Source: an uncultured Clostridia bacterium (GTDB lineage: Bacteria > Bacillota > Clostridia > Christensenellales > UBA1242). From it: 33,214 nucleotides of DNA. The stretch lies in the NCBI GenBank assembly GCA_947584775.1, contig CANPWT010000002.1:1-33214 (forward strand), in the 5' to 3' direction. This document shows positions 17,532 to 24,115 of the stretch, in pieces. Made by a program: the position numbers and the translations under genes. The notes under the pieces are model-generated. The model had not been told where the DNA came from and searched no databases. It saw only the letters and a program-made list of their open reading frames with translations. The first letter of the stretch is position 1; every line of letters starts with the position of its first letter.

Positions 17532-17837
17532 TCAGTTTTCTAAATAGACAATTTTTTTGCAAAGCGTTTGCGCATATTTTATTTCAGATTTTGTGCTTTC
17601 GCCAATATATCCACCTTTGTTTATAACAAAAATTTCATCAGATATTTCAATTTTGCGTTTGTGTATTTTACTTAATAAATTTTTTATTTCTGCGGGAACG
17701 CTCGTTTTTTCAAATTCTTTTAAAAATAGCGGAGTTAAAACAACATTGCCCGCAATTGTTAATTTCAAGCAAATTTTTTCAAACTCATCCCTAAATTTTA
17801 TACTTCCACATAAAGTTATTATTTTTAATCTTTCCAT
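17532..17837 (-). CDS. Nucleoside 2-deoxyribosyltransferase-like protein, 101 aa
   Basis: A compact Rossmann-like protein. KIITLCGSIKFRDEFEK at the N-terminus and HKRKIEISDEIFVINKGGYIGESTKSEI near the C-terminus match the small group related to nucleoside 2-deoxyribosyltransferases (PF05014-like/DUF4406). The GYIGEST loop and the Glu after it would be the nucleotide-binding and nucleophile region, by family analogy. Its cellular substrate is not known. It has no Shine-Dalgarno site and appears leaderless. It is convergent with the hydrolase pair, with only 46 bases between and no clear terminator. Confidence 0.85.
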   Translation of the reverse strand: MERLKIITLCGSIKFRDEFEKICLKLTIAGNVVLTPLFLKEFEKTSVPAEIKNLLSKIHKRKIEISDEIFVINKGGYIGESTKSEIKYAQTLCKKIVYLEN

Positions 17838-17843
17838 ATTTTT

Positions 17844-17871
17844 ATATTAACAAATAAACCACAAAATTCAA
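17844..17871 (-). promoter_or_regulatory. Promoter of leaderless deoxyribosyltransferase-like gene
   Basis: Minus strand TTGAAT (17871-17866), a 16-base spacer and TAATAT (17849-17844). The six bases AAAAAT come next and then the ATG at 17837, the same -10 to ATG spacing as at four or five other genes here. Confidence 0.5.
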
Positions 17872-17924
17872 AATAGTTTACAACCACTCGCTAAATACTA
17901 CAACTTAAAATTTTTGTCAACCTA

Positions 17925-17953
17925 TTGATTTTTTTAAGATTATGTGATATAAT
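17925..17953 (+). promoter_or_regulatory. Promoter of the tyrS leader
   Basis: TTGATT (17925-17930), a 17-base spacer and TATAAT (17948-17953) with TGA just upstream (extended -10). The transcript should start near 17960, about 300 bases before tyrS and just ahead of the leader peptide ribosome site. Confidence 0.85.
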
Positions 17954-17973
17954 AATTGTGCATTGAGGGAATT

Positions 17974-18021
17974 ATGAAAAAATTATTTGCAAACACTTCA
18001 TATTATTACTACTACAAATAG
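17974..18021 (+). CDS. Tyrosine-rich leader peptide (attenuator peptide of tyrS)
   Basis: A 15-residue ORF, MKKLFANTSYYYYYK, with GAGGG four bases upstream and a TAG stop. Codons 10-14 are TAT TAT TAC TAC TAC. Five tandem codons for the amino acid charged by the enzyme downstream match the leader peptides of the trp, his, phe and leu operons. The stop codon lies one base before the first arm of the antiterminator (18023). A ribosome finishing the peptide would cover that arm, and one stalled at the first Tyr codons would not. No independent function for the peptide is implied. Confidence 0.85.
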   Translation: MKKLFANTSYYYYYK

Positions 18022-18022
18022 A

Positions 18023-18147
18023 TCGCTATATGTAGGAGTTTTATTTTGCAAATAATAAAAATTTTATAAAACATCTGCCATATAGCGAATTTGCTTGTGG
18101 CAGTTTTTTATTTCTATCTGTCATGAGCATTAAAACTTATGGCAGAT
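18023..18147 (+). promoter_or_regulatory. Translation-coupled tyrosine attenuator (antiterminator/terminator switch)
   Basis: Five ordered segments can pair in two exclusive sets. Antiterminating set: segment 2 TCGCTATATG (18023-18032) with segment 3 CATATAGCGA (18079-18088), 10 perfect pairs; and segment 4 GCTTGTGGCAG (18093-18103) with segment 5 CTGTCATGAGC (18118-18128), 8 Watson-Crick plus 3 G-U pairs. Terminating set: 3 with 4 (terminator at 18075-18103) and 5 with 6 (terminator at 18116-18147). The leader ribosome decides whether segment 2 is free. Predicted outcome: low Tyr-tRNA stalls the ribosome, 2:3 and 4:5 form, and tyrS is transcribed; ample Tyr-tRNA lets both terminators form. 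No T-box AGGGTGG motif or specifier loop is visible. Confidence 0.82.
18075..18109 (+). terminator. Attenuator terminator 1
   Basis: Stem CTGCCATA (18075-18082) with TGTGGCAG and neighbouring bases (18096-18103), extended by AGC/GCT after a single bulged T. Loop GAATTT, then six Ts (18104-18109). It overlaps the antiterminator arm 18079-18088, so both cannot exist at once. Confidence 0.88.
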
Positions 18148-18153
18148 TTTTTT
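18116..18153 (+). terminator. Attenuator terminator 2
   Basis: Stem ATCTGTCAT (18116-18124) with ATGGCAGAT (18139-18147), nine pairs including one G-U, then a run of seven Ts. Its 5' arm closely resembles the 5' arm of terminator 1 (ATCTGCCAT, 18073-18081), which could even pair perfectly with 18139-18147. This suggests tandem duplication of the terminator. Confidence 0.85.
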
Positions 18154-18166
18154 AATAGGAGTTTAT

Positions 18167-18217
18167 ATGATTTTATTTATAAAAACATACGCCCTTTGGG
18201 GCGGGAAAATAATTTGA
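18167..18217 (+). CDS. Possible second tiny ORF in tyrS leader (uncertain)
   Basis: MILFIKTYALWGGKII, 16 codons ending in TGA, with AGGAG at 18157-18161. A small hairpin CGCCC/GGGCG (18190-18203) lies inside it without a U-tract. It has one Tyr codon only, so it is not an obvious sensor. It may be chance or may help ribosome flow to tyrS. Confidence 0.25.
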   Translation: MILFIKTYALWGGKII

Positions 18218-18257
18218 ATTTAATTTTGAAAATTGTATAATTAAAAAGGAGAAGAAC

Positions 18258-19493
18258 ATGGAATTCATAGATAATGCTTTTGAGCAATTAGAAAAACGTG
18301 GATTTGTTTTTCAAACCACGCATTTAGAAGAAACGAAAAAAGCCTTAAAATCAGGGCCTGTGACTTTTTACATTGGCATTGATCCTACGGCTGACGATTT
18401 GCATATTGGTCACTTCTTTGGCTTGCAAATGGCAAGAATTTTGCAAGACTGTGGTCACAAGTGTATTGTGCTTGTTGGCGGTGCCACCGCTTTAATTGGC
18501 GATCCGACAAACAAAACTGATATGAGAAAAATGCTTTCAAAAGAAGAAGTTGCACGAAATGCGCGCGAAATTTCAAGTATAATTAAGCGATTTGTGCGTG
18601 TTGACGGCGACAATCCTGCCATTGTTGTTGACAATGCCGATTGGCTTAAACCTATCTCATACATTGATTTTTTAAGAGATGTTGGCGTGCATTTTAATGT
18701 CAACGAAATGCTGTCAAAAGACCTATACAAAAACAGGCTTGCAAAAGGTGGCTTGACCTTTATGGAAATGGGATACATGCTTATGCAATCTTTTGATTTT
18801 GTGCATTTGAACGACAAGTTTGGCTGCACACTTCAAATTGGCGGATCTGACCAATGGGGAAATATTTGCGGTGGAGTTGATTTGTCACGCAAAATGAATT
18901 TTAAGGACGGAACGCCAAGGCCGCTTATGATGGGTCTTACGTGCCCACTTTTGACAAACGCAGACGGAATTAAAATGGGCAAAACAGAGAAAGGAACACT
19001 TTGGGTGTCCAGAGAAAAGACTTCTGCATTTGAATTCTTTCAACACTTTGTTAACTGCTTGGACGCAGATGTTGAAAGGCTGTTAAGATTTTTTACAAAG
19101 ATTGATGTTGAAGAAATTCAAAAAATGTGCCGTGAAGATATTGTGAGCGCAAAAAAGCGTATGGCTTTTGAAGTGACAAAACTTGTGCATGGGCAGGAAG
19201 AAGCCTTAAAAGCACAACAAGCAGCAATATCTTTGTTTGAAAACAAAAATACAACTGACAATATGCCAACAGAAACCATTTCACTAACAGGTGAAGTGAG
19301 CATAATAGATTTTCTTTCAAGTTTATCAATAATAAAATCAAAGTCCGAGGCACGCCGCCTGATTGAACAAGGCGGGATTATTATTGACAACGAAAAAAAG
19401 ACCGATTTGAACGAGATTTTAAATCTAAATAATAAAAAAGAATTTATTGTTAAAAAAGGCAAAAAGACCTTTGTTAAAGTGCAAATAAAATAA
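18258..19493 (+). CDS. tyrS: Tyrosyl-tRNA synthetase
   Basis: 411 residues with an AAAGGAGAAG ribosome site. A class I synthetase that charges tRNA-Tyr in the cytoplasm. FYIGIDPTADDLHIGHFFGLQMAR holds the HIGH motif (about residues 49-52). GGATALIGDP and GGSDQWGNI are TyrRS-specific binding loops. KMGKTEKG (about 239) is the KMSKS-equivalent in the KxGKT form usual for bacterial TyrRS. The C-terminal S4 RNA-binding domain is at about 340-411 (LSIIKSKSEARRLIEQGG). Length is normal for the family. It is controlled by the tyrosine leader attenuator upstream and ends at its own terminator, so it is a single-gene unit. Its codon usage (many CTT, GAC, GCC) looks different from the neighbouring addAB genes, an impression only. 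Confidence 0.97.
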   Translation: MEFIDNAFEQLEKRGFVFQTTHLEETKKALKSGPVTFYIGIDPTADDLHIGHFFGLQMARILQDCGHKCIVLVGGATALIGDPTNKTDMRKMLSKEEVARNAREISSIIKRFVRVDGDNPAIVVDNADWLKPISYIDFLRDVGVHFNVNEMLSKDLYKNRLAKGGLTFMEMGYMLMQSFDFVHLNDKFGCTLQIGGSDQWGNICGGVDLSRKMNFKDGTPRPLMMGLTCPLLTNADGIKMGKTEKGTLWVSREKTSAFEFFQHFVNCLDADVERLLRFFTKIDVEEIQKMCREDIVSAKKRMAFEVTKLVHGQEEALKAQQAAISLFENKNTTDNMPTETISLTGEVSIIDFLSSLSIIKSKSEARRLIEQGGIIIDNEKKTDLNEILNLNNKKEFIVKKGKKTFVKVQIK

Positions 19494-19498
19494 AATTA

Positions 19499-19528
19499 AA
19501 ACACCCAAAATTGCGTTGGGTGTTTTTT
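19499..19528 (+). terminator. tyrS terminator
   Basis: ACACCCAA (19501-19508) pairs with TTGGGTGT (19516-19523), loop AATTGCG, followed by Ts. The 200 bases after it (to about 19724) hold nothing I can identify. Confidence 0.93.
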
Positions 19529-19724
19529 GTAAAAATTGTTGGTAAAGTTAAACGGCCGTTTGTTGGCAAGGGCGGGGAAGAGGGCTATATAAAATTCAAT
19601 ATCGTTTATAAATTTGTATATTTAAACTGTTGCAAATGTAAAAATTGTACTAGGGCATCAACAGGTTTATTTTTAATTTAAATTTTAATAAAATAATAAA
19701 ATTGCTGGCATTATTAAAAAAGAT

Positions 19725-19859
19725 TTATTTTATTTTGGTTTTAATTTGGTTAAGATCTTCTTGATAACCCTTTGTTAAATGTAGGCCGTCAGATGCAAGC
19801 GGGATTTCCAAGCCACGGCTTTGTTCAAATTTGTACCATTTGTCATAATATATAATGGT
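19725..19859 (-). pseudogene. C-terminal remnant of a possible SGNH/GDSL hydrolase
   Basis: An open frame of about 45 codons on the minus strand ends at TAA (19727-19725). It reads YYDKWYKFEQSRGLEIPL, then ASDGLHLTKGYQEDLNQIK. The DGLHLTKGYQ part resembles the catalytic Asp-x-x-His block (DGVHLTxxGY) at the end of SGNH-type hydrolases. A stop codon precedes it, and there is no start or upstream domain, so it is a decayed 3' end. The fit rests on one short motif. Confidence 0.4.
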
Positions 19860-19939
19860 TTAATTTTTTTTGTTTTTTAGTGTGCGTAATTTTAAACTTC
19901 AACAAGGCAACATTTGTAGGGCAGCGTGTCCAAATATAA

Positions 19940-20620
19940 TTATTTGTTTCTTTCAACCTCTGCCACCATGGAAACGCTAAAACCAGAAATTTTATGGTCG
20001 AGATACAAGTTTAAAATTTTTAAATTAGCGCGTTCAATTTCGCTTGCAAATTCATCTTTCGTTACCATTCTACAAGAGGTTGTGACAACCCGAATTGTAT
20101 CATTGCCAAATTGACGGTCGGTTAGGTCAAATGCCTTTGTTTTGTCCGTTTTTCTAGTTGTGACGCCGTCACCCATAACGATAATAAAGGCCTTTCCGTC
20201 CGGTTTTAGATGATTAAAAATAAATTGTAAAAATTTATGCCTATCTTCATCGTCAACCAGCATATGCAAAACTGCCACCGAATAAATGAAATCGAATTTC
20301 TTGCTAAATTTGTTAGATAAAACATCCATAACAAAAAACGCCTTTTCATTTACTTTTTTTACTTCGGCTTTTTGCTTACACCAATCAATGGCCTCACTAG
20401 ACACATCGCTCGCAATCACATTGTAACCCTGCGAGAGTAAGTAAATTGCGTTTTGCCCCTCGCCACATCCAATTTCTAAGATGGACGAATTTATAGTCGC
20501 CCCATATTTTATTAACAACTTTTCTATTGTGGGGCTGTGCGCTTCACCTGCCCAAGCAAGATTTTTTTCGTTATGAACCTGCCTGTATCTATCGTCATAA
20601 GCCTCATAATATTTTTTCAT
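19940..20620 (-). CDS. Class I SAM-dependent methyltransferase
   Basis: 226 residues from an ATG with GAGGGG upstream. Motif I is ILEIGCGEGQNA (about residues 47-58), motif II VIASDVS with the acidic ribose-binding residue, and post-I/IV FDFIYSVAVLHML; KPDGKAFIIVMGDG follows. The N-terminus (YDDRYRQVHNEKNLAWAGEAHSP) is typical of a clostridial small-molecule methyltransferase group related to TehB/Methyltransf_25 proteins. The substrate cannot be read from sequence. No signal or membrane segment. It lies in a decayed zone, divergent from an integrase remnant. Confidence 0.88.
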   Translation of the reverse strand: MKKYYEAYDDRYRQVHNEKNLAWAGEAHSPTIEKLLIKYGATINSSILEIGCGEGQNAIYLLSQGYNVIASDVSSEAIDWCKQKAEVKKVNEKAFFVMDVLSNKFSKKFDFIYSVAVLHMLVDDEDRHKFLQFIFNHLKPDGKAFIIVMGDGVTTRKTDKTKAFDLTDRQFGNDTIRVVTTSCRMVTKDEFASEIERANLKILNLYLDHKISGFSVSMVAEVERNK

Positions 20621-20688
20621 ATTCCCCTCATAAAGAGTATATCAATTATTAAAACAAATTCAAACAAAATTCAACCCAACACCCTTAA

Positions 20689-20877
20689 AAATTCACACCC
20701 GTTTTAAATTCAGGATACAAACAGTTTCCCTTTTGGCATACTATTGGCAATAGTATGCTGGAATATGTTATACAAGCATTAGTAGGACATGAAAAAGGCA
20801 GCAAAGTAACAAAACAAGTGTACACACACTTTAATTTTGAAGATAATTTAACTTATGTAAATAAGTTAGATGATTAA
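20689..20877 (+). pseudogene. C-terminal remnant of a tyrosine recombinase (phage-type integrase)
   Basis: About 62 codons open from 20689 after an in-frame TAA. The segment FWHTIGNSMLEYVIQALVGH, then EKGSKVTKQVYTHFNFEDNL, matches the end of tyrosine recombinases. HT.GNSML corresponds to the (H)xxRHTF block, LVGH is the third-box GH, and YTHF carries the nucleophile Tyr. The position expected to be the catalytic Arg before HT is Trp (TGG, one step from CGG). With no N-terminal or core-binding domain it must be inactive. It stops 100 bases from the 3' end of tRNA-Ser, the usual place for an integrase of a tRNA-targeting element. Confidence 0.7.
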
Positions 20878-20901
20878 AAACTCTACTCAAACTCTACTCA
20901 A

Positions 20902-20949
20902 TAAAAAAAATGACTTAAATCAATACCGCAACATATAGATTTAAGCCAT
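20902..20949 (-). terminator. Terminator of tRNA-Ser transcript
   Basis: Minus strand stem ATGGCTTAAATC (20949-20938) with GATTTAAGTCAT (20921-20910), 12 pairs including one G-U, then eight Ts. It lies 30 bases past the tRNA 3' end. Confidence 0.85.
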
Positions 20950-20977
20950 TATCACCACTACAACATATTGTGTAGTA

Positions 20978-21068
20978 TGGCGGAGAGTGAGGGATTTGAA
21001 CCCTCGCGCGCATTGCTACGCCTACATCCTTAGCAGGGACGCCTCTTCGACCTCTTGAGTAACTCTCC
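20978..21068 (-). tRNA. tRNA-Ser(GCU)
   Basis: Acceptor stem GGAGAGT (21068-21062) pairs with ACTCTCC (20988-20982). Discriminator G is at 20981 and an encoded CCA at 20980-20978. T arm GAGGGTTCAAATCCCTC is present. The anticodon GCT (21034-21032) is in loop CTGCTAA, and a long variable arm fits the serine class. It reads AGC/AGU codons. Its 3' end faces the integrase remnant. Confidence 0.96.
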
Positions 21069-21314
21069 ACATCGAAGTATTTAATTATTGTGCTTACTTT
21101 GGTGTTGAATTGCAGTTTCATAGCAATCTCGATTAATGTGGGTAGAATATTTAAACAGTAGGTTAAGCAAGTTTGTGTTGCTATTGTGTTTGAAATTAGG
21201 AACACAATTGCATTTCCATTAATTAGTAAGCATGTAGATTATATCAAATTAATTTTGCTTTGTCAACCCAAAAGTGAGGCAAATTTAATAAATTGTAAAA
21301 AGAAAAAATTTTCA

Positions 21315-21401
21315 AAAATTTTAAAAAATTCACATAAAAACTGCAAAAAAAGCGTGAAATTTAATTTGTTTTTTGAAAAATTTATAAAAAAATTATTAAA
21401 T
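21315..21401 (+). repeat. AT-rich direct repeat, copy 1
   Basis: About 87 bp (AATTCACATAAAAACTGCAA, GTGAAATTTAAT, TTTTTTGAAAAATTTATAAA) that recurs at 21664-21749 with small differences. It lies in the 830-base gene-free stretch between tRNA-Ser and the yjzC-like gene. That stretch also holds a TGCAAT-TATT-ATTGCA palindrome (21583-21598) but no gene I can support. Confidence 0.7.
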
Positions 21402-21663
21402 TTAATATTTATTACGTACATGTTTGCGCTTGAAAAAAGAGTTTAAAAAAATTTTTAAAAGGGAAAATTTTGGAGTATATATAATTTTGGGTAGAGTGGA
21501 AAACTAAACTTAAAAAACCAAATATTTATCATGTTGTAAAATAAATTGCTTAGAAACTTTTTGATAGATTATGATTAAATTGTGCAATTATTATTGCAAA
21601 ATCTTTATACAAGGAAATACTAAATGAAAAATTGATGCCAATAATGTCTACTATCAAATACAT

Positions 21664-21749
21664 AAAATTTTAAAAAATTCACATAAAAACTGTAAAAAAG
21701 TGTGAAATTTAATGCATTTTTTGAAAAATTTATAAAAAAATTAAATAAT
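21664..21749 (+). repeat. AT-rich direct repeat, copy 2
   Basis: Second copy of 21315-21401 in the same orientation, about 350 bases downstream. It reads AATTCACATAAAAACTGTAA in place of CTGCAA, and GCATTTTTTG in place of TTGTTTTTTG. Neither copy is coding. Confidence 0.7.
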
Positions 21750-21897
21750 TTTAATGTTTTGAATTAATTTGGACGGCAAATAAGGTTTTTAAAATTTATG
21801 TTTTAATCAATTTTTTAATTTTAAAATTTCTATATTATGGAAATTTATTTTTGAATATTCGGCCAAAGTTTACACAAAATAACAATGGAGGTGCTAA

Positions 21898-22062
21898 ATG
21901 TCTAAAAACAATCAATGGCGTCCTGGTGAGGAAGTCCCTAAGTCTGCTACTTATGTAGCATATGACGCAGAAGGGCACAATGGCGGTAGTTTGTACCTTG
22001 AAAAAGGTAAAAGATTCCCTGCCACCCAAAATTCAGGAAGTTATTATACATTAGGTAAATAG
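21898..22062 (+). CDS. yjzC: YjzC-family small protein, 54 aa
   Basis: Starts MSKNNQWRPGEEVPKSATYV at an ATG with GGAGGTG at ideal distance. It ends YYTLGK followed by TAG, then a terminator nine bases later. The RPGE.VP.S..Y pattern near the N-terminus, the central G(S)LYLEKGKRFP block and the small size match the YjzC-like family of Firmicutes, whose function is unknown. It has no membrane segment. The UAG here must act as a stop, because readthrough would run into the terminator hairpin. Function is not inferred. Confidence 0.85.
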   Translation: MSKNNQWRPGEEVPKSATYVAYDAEGHNGGSLYLEKGKRFPATQNSGSYYTLGK

Positions 22063-22070
22063 TATCTATC

Positions 22071-22096
22071 AAAAAAGGGCCATCAGGCTCTTTTTT
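22071..22096 (+). terminator. Terminator of yjzC-like gene
   Basis: AAAAAAGGGCC (22071-22081) pairs with GGCTCTTTTTT (22086-22096) around ATCA, with one G-U pair. The U-tract is part of the 3' arm. Confidence 0.85.
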
Positions 22097-22170
22097 ATTT
22101 AAACCATAAATATAAATACCATTAATTAGATAAGCAAAATTTAAAAGATAAAATATTTTATTATAAAATA

Positions 22171-22199
22171 TTTACAAATTTGGCGAATTATGATATATT
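22171..22199 (+). promoter_or_regulatory. Promoter of leaderless ABC exporter gene
   Basis: TTTACA (22171-22176), a 17-base spacer, TGA and TATATT (22194-22199). The ATG is at 22206, six bases later, with no ribosome site. The 29-base element is nearly identical to the one at 32256-32284. Confidence 0.75.
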
Positions 22200-22205
22200 A
22201 CAAAC

Positions 22206-24050
22206 ATGATTAGTGAAACAAAAACGAATGAAATAAACATTAAAAATAAAAAGTTTAATTTTTGGCAATATTTTAAACCTTACAAAGGCTTAATTTTTTT
22301 AATGCTCTTATTTGAAGTTTGGTTTATGTTCTCTTCAGTTTTTACAACTCTTTTTTCAGCACACGCAATTCAAGACATAACTTATGGTCTATTTTTAGAC
22401 GCAATACGCAAATTTGTAATAATAGCCTGCGTGCAAATAATTAATGGAATAATAAATTTTTTTTACAATAGACTGTGGTACAAATTTCAATTAAAAGTTA
22501 CAAAAGCGATGAGTTTTGATATTGTTCAACAATCCTTTTTAATTTCTTCCAAGGCGTATGCCGACCATAGCACTGCAAACTTTTTAAAAAGAATTGATAC
22601 CGATCCACAAACAATTTTTGGTGCATTAACTAGTTTTGTTGGACATGTTGCGAGCGTTATAACTAGTGTTATTGTCATTGGTTACATTGTTTATCTTAAC
22701 TTTATAATTGGCTTAGTTATTGTTGGTTTGATAGTAATTTGCGGATTAATTGAGACCTATCGCAAACGCAAAATTAAAGCAATGAGAAAAGAGTATTACA
22801 AGCGAGAAGAAAAATATTCTAGTTTGTTAAACGAATCGGTTAGAAGTGAAAAAGATGTTAAATCTTTAAACTTGGAAAAAGAATTAAAACGCAGCATCGA
22901 AGGCAGTTTTGACAATTATCATAATTATAGAATTAAAACGAATATTACTAACGATAGATTATATTTCTTAAGGCAAGTCATACGAGATGTTTTGAGTTGT
23001 GTGGCGCTAGTTTTGGGCGTGTATTTTATGAGTTTAACTTGGCTAACCCTTGCATCATTTTTAATTATACAGCAAAATAGATCATATATATTCAATTTAA
23101 TTACTGCGTATGAAAATTTGGCTGGAAACATTGCAGATATTAAATTGGCGGTGGAACGCATAAGTGAACTTTATCAGGACGACGAATATGAAATTGAAAA
23201 ATTTGGCAAGGTAAAACGCAATAAGATTGTTGGCAAAATTGAATTTAAAAATGTGGCATTTAGTTACACCGAATATAAGCAGCGTGGCGAAAAGGAAATT
23301 AAGGCGGAAAAGCGTGCCAACAAACGCAACAAAATTAAAGCGACAGTGCCAACAAGAGTTGAAATTGGCAAAACACAAGTGTTTGAAAATTTGTCCTTTA
23401 CTATAGAGCCAAACACAACAGTGGCCTTTGTGGGCAAATCGGGCAGCGGAAAATCTACAATTCTAAATTTAATTTCCAAAATGTATTTAGTGGATGGCGG
23501 AAAAATTACACTAGATGGGGTTAATATCAACAATTTAGATAAACAAACACTGCGTTCTTCCATTGCGTTGGTGAATCAGTTCCCATATATTTTTGACATG
23601 ACAATTAAAGAAAATTTGCTGCTTGCAAAACCGGATGCAACCGATGAAGAATTAAACCAGGTTATTAAAGATAGCGCACTTGACGAATTTATTTCCACAC
23701 TAACAAATGGGCTGGACACAAGGGTAGGCGAAAGCGGAATAAAACTTAGCGGTGGACAAAAACAACGCCTTGCAATAGCTCGCGCATTGCTTAAAAAATC
23801 GAGCATAATTTTGTTTGACGAAAGCACAAGTTCGCTAGATAATCTTGCGCAAAACCACATCAAACAAAGCATAGATAACATTAAGGGTAAATCTACAATT
23901 GTAATAGTTGCGCACAGGTTGACAACCATTAAAAATGTGGATAAAATTTTCTACCTAGAAGAAGGCAAAATTGTGGACACCGGCACGTTTGAAGAATTGT
24001 ATAAACGCAACAAAAATTTTAAAACCATGTTTTTGGCGGAGAATATATAA
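22206..24050 (+). CDS. ABC transporter, fused permease and ATPase (exporter half-transporter)
   Basis: 614 residues. An N-terminal six-helix transmembrane domain occupies roughly residues 20-310 (FKPYKGLIFLMLLFEVWFMF and later hydrophobic segments). The nucleotide-binding domain follows, with VGKSGSGKST (Walker A, about 408), NQFPYIFDMTIKEN (Q-loop), LSGGQKQRLAIARAL (signature, about 512), IILFDESTS (Walker B) and VAHRLTT (H-loop). All catalytic residues are present. An unusual basic insert of about 30 residues (YKQRGEKEIKAEKRANKRNK region, about 355-385) lies between the first NBD strand (FKNVAFSYTE) and VFENLSFTI. It should form a homodimer, or a heterodimer with an unlinked partner. The substrate is unknown, and no adjacent second half-transporter is seen. 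The mRNA appears leaderless. Confidence 0.93.
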   Translation: MISETKTNEINIKNKKFNFWQYFKPYKGLIFLMLLFEVWFMFSSVFTTLFSAHAIQDITYGLFLDAIRKFVIIACVQIINGIINFFYNRLWYKFQLKVTKAMSFDIVQQSFLISSKAYADHSTANFLKRIDTDPQTIFGALTSFVGHVASVITSVIVIGYIVYLNFIIGLVIVGLIVICGLIETYRKRKIKAMRKEYYKREEKYSSLLNESVRSEKDVKSLNLEKELKRSIEGSFDNYHNYRIKTNITNDRLYFLRQVIRDVLSCVALVLGVYFMSLTWLTLASFLIIQQNRSYIFNLITAYENLAGNIADIKLAVERISELYQDDEYEIEKFGKVKRNKIVGKIEFKNVAFSYTEYKQRGEKEIKAEKRANKRNKIKATVPTRVEIGKTQVFENLSFTIEPNTTVAFVGKSGSGKSTILNLISKMYLVDGGKITLDGVNINNLDKQTLRSSIALVNQFPYIFDMTIKENLLLAKPDATDEELNQVIKDSALDEFISTLTNGLDTRVGESGIKLSGGQKQRLAIARALLKKSSIILFDESTSSLDNLAQNHIKQSIDNIKGKSTIVIVAHRLTTIKNVDKIFYLEEGKIVDTGTFEELYKRNKNFKTMFLAENI

Positions 24051-24080
24051 TTTTTAAGAAATAAAATTAGGCTTTAAGCA

Positions 24081-24109
24081 TTGCAAAAAATTGCAAATTG
24101 TTGTATAAT
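24081..24109 (+). promoter_or_regulatory. Promoter of leaderless addB-addA operon
   Basis: TTGCAA (24081-24086), a 17-base spacer and TATAAT (24104-24109). The ATG at 24116 is again exactly six bases past the -10, with no Shine-Dalgarno site. This argues against the upstream TTG codon at 24098, which would lie inside the promoter. Confidence 0.75.
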
Positions 24110-24115
24110 TTTGTT

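Noticed and set aside
17954..18257. T-box riboswitch before tyrS
   Set aside because: The conserved AGGGTGG-type T-box sequence and its antiterminator bulge are absent, while a Tyr-codon leader ORF explains the terminators.
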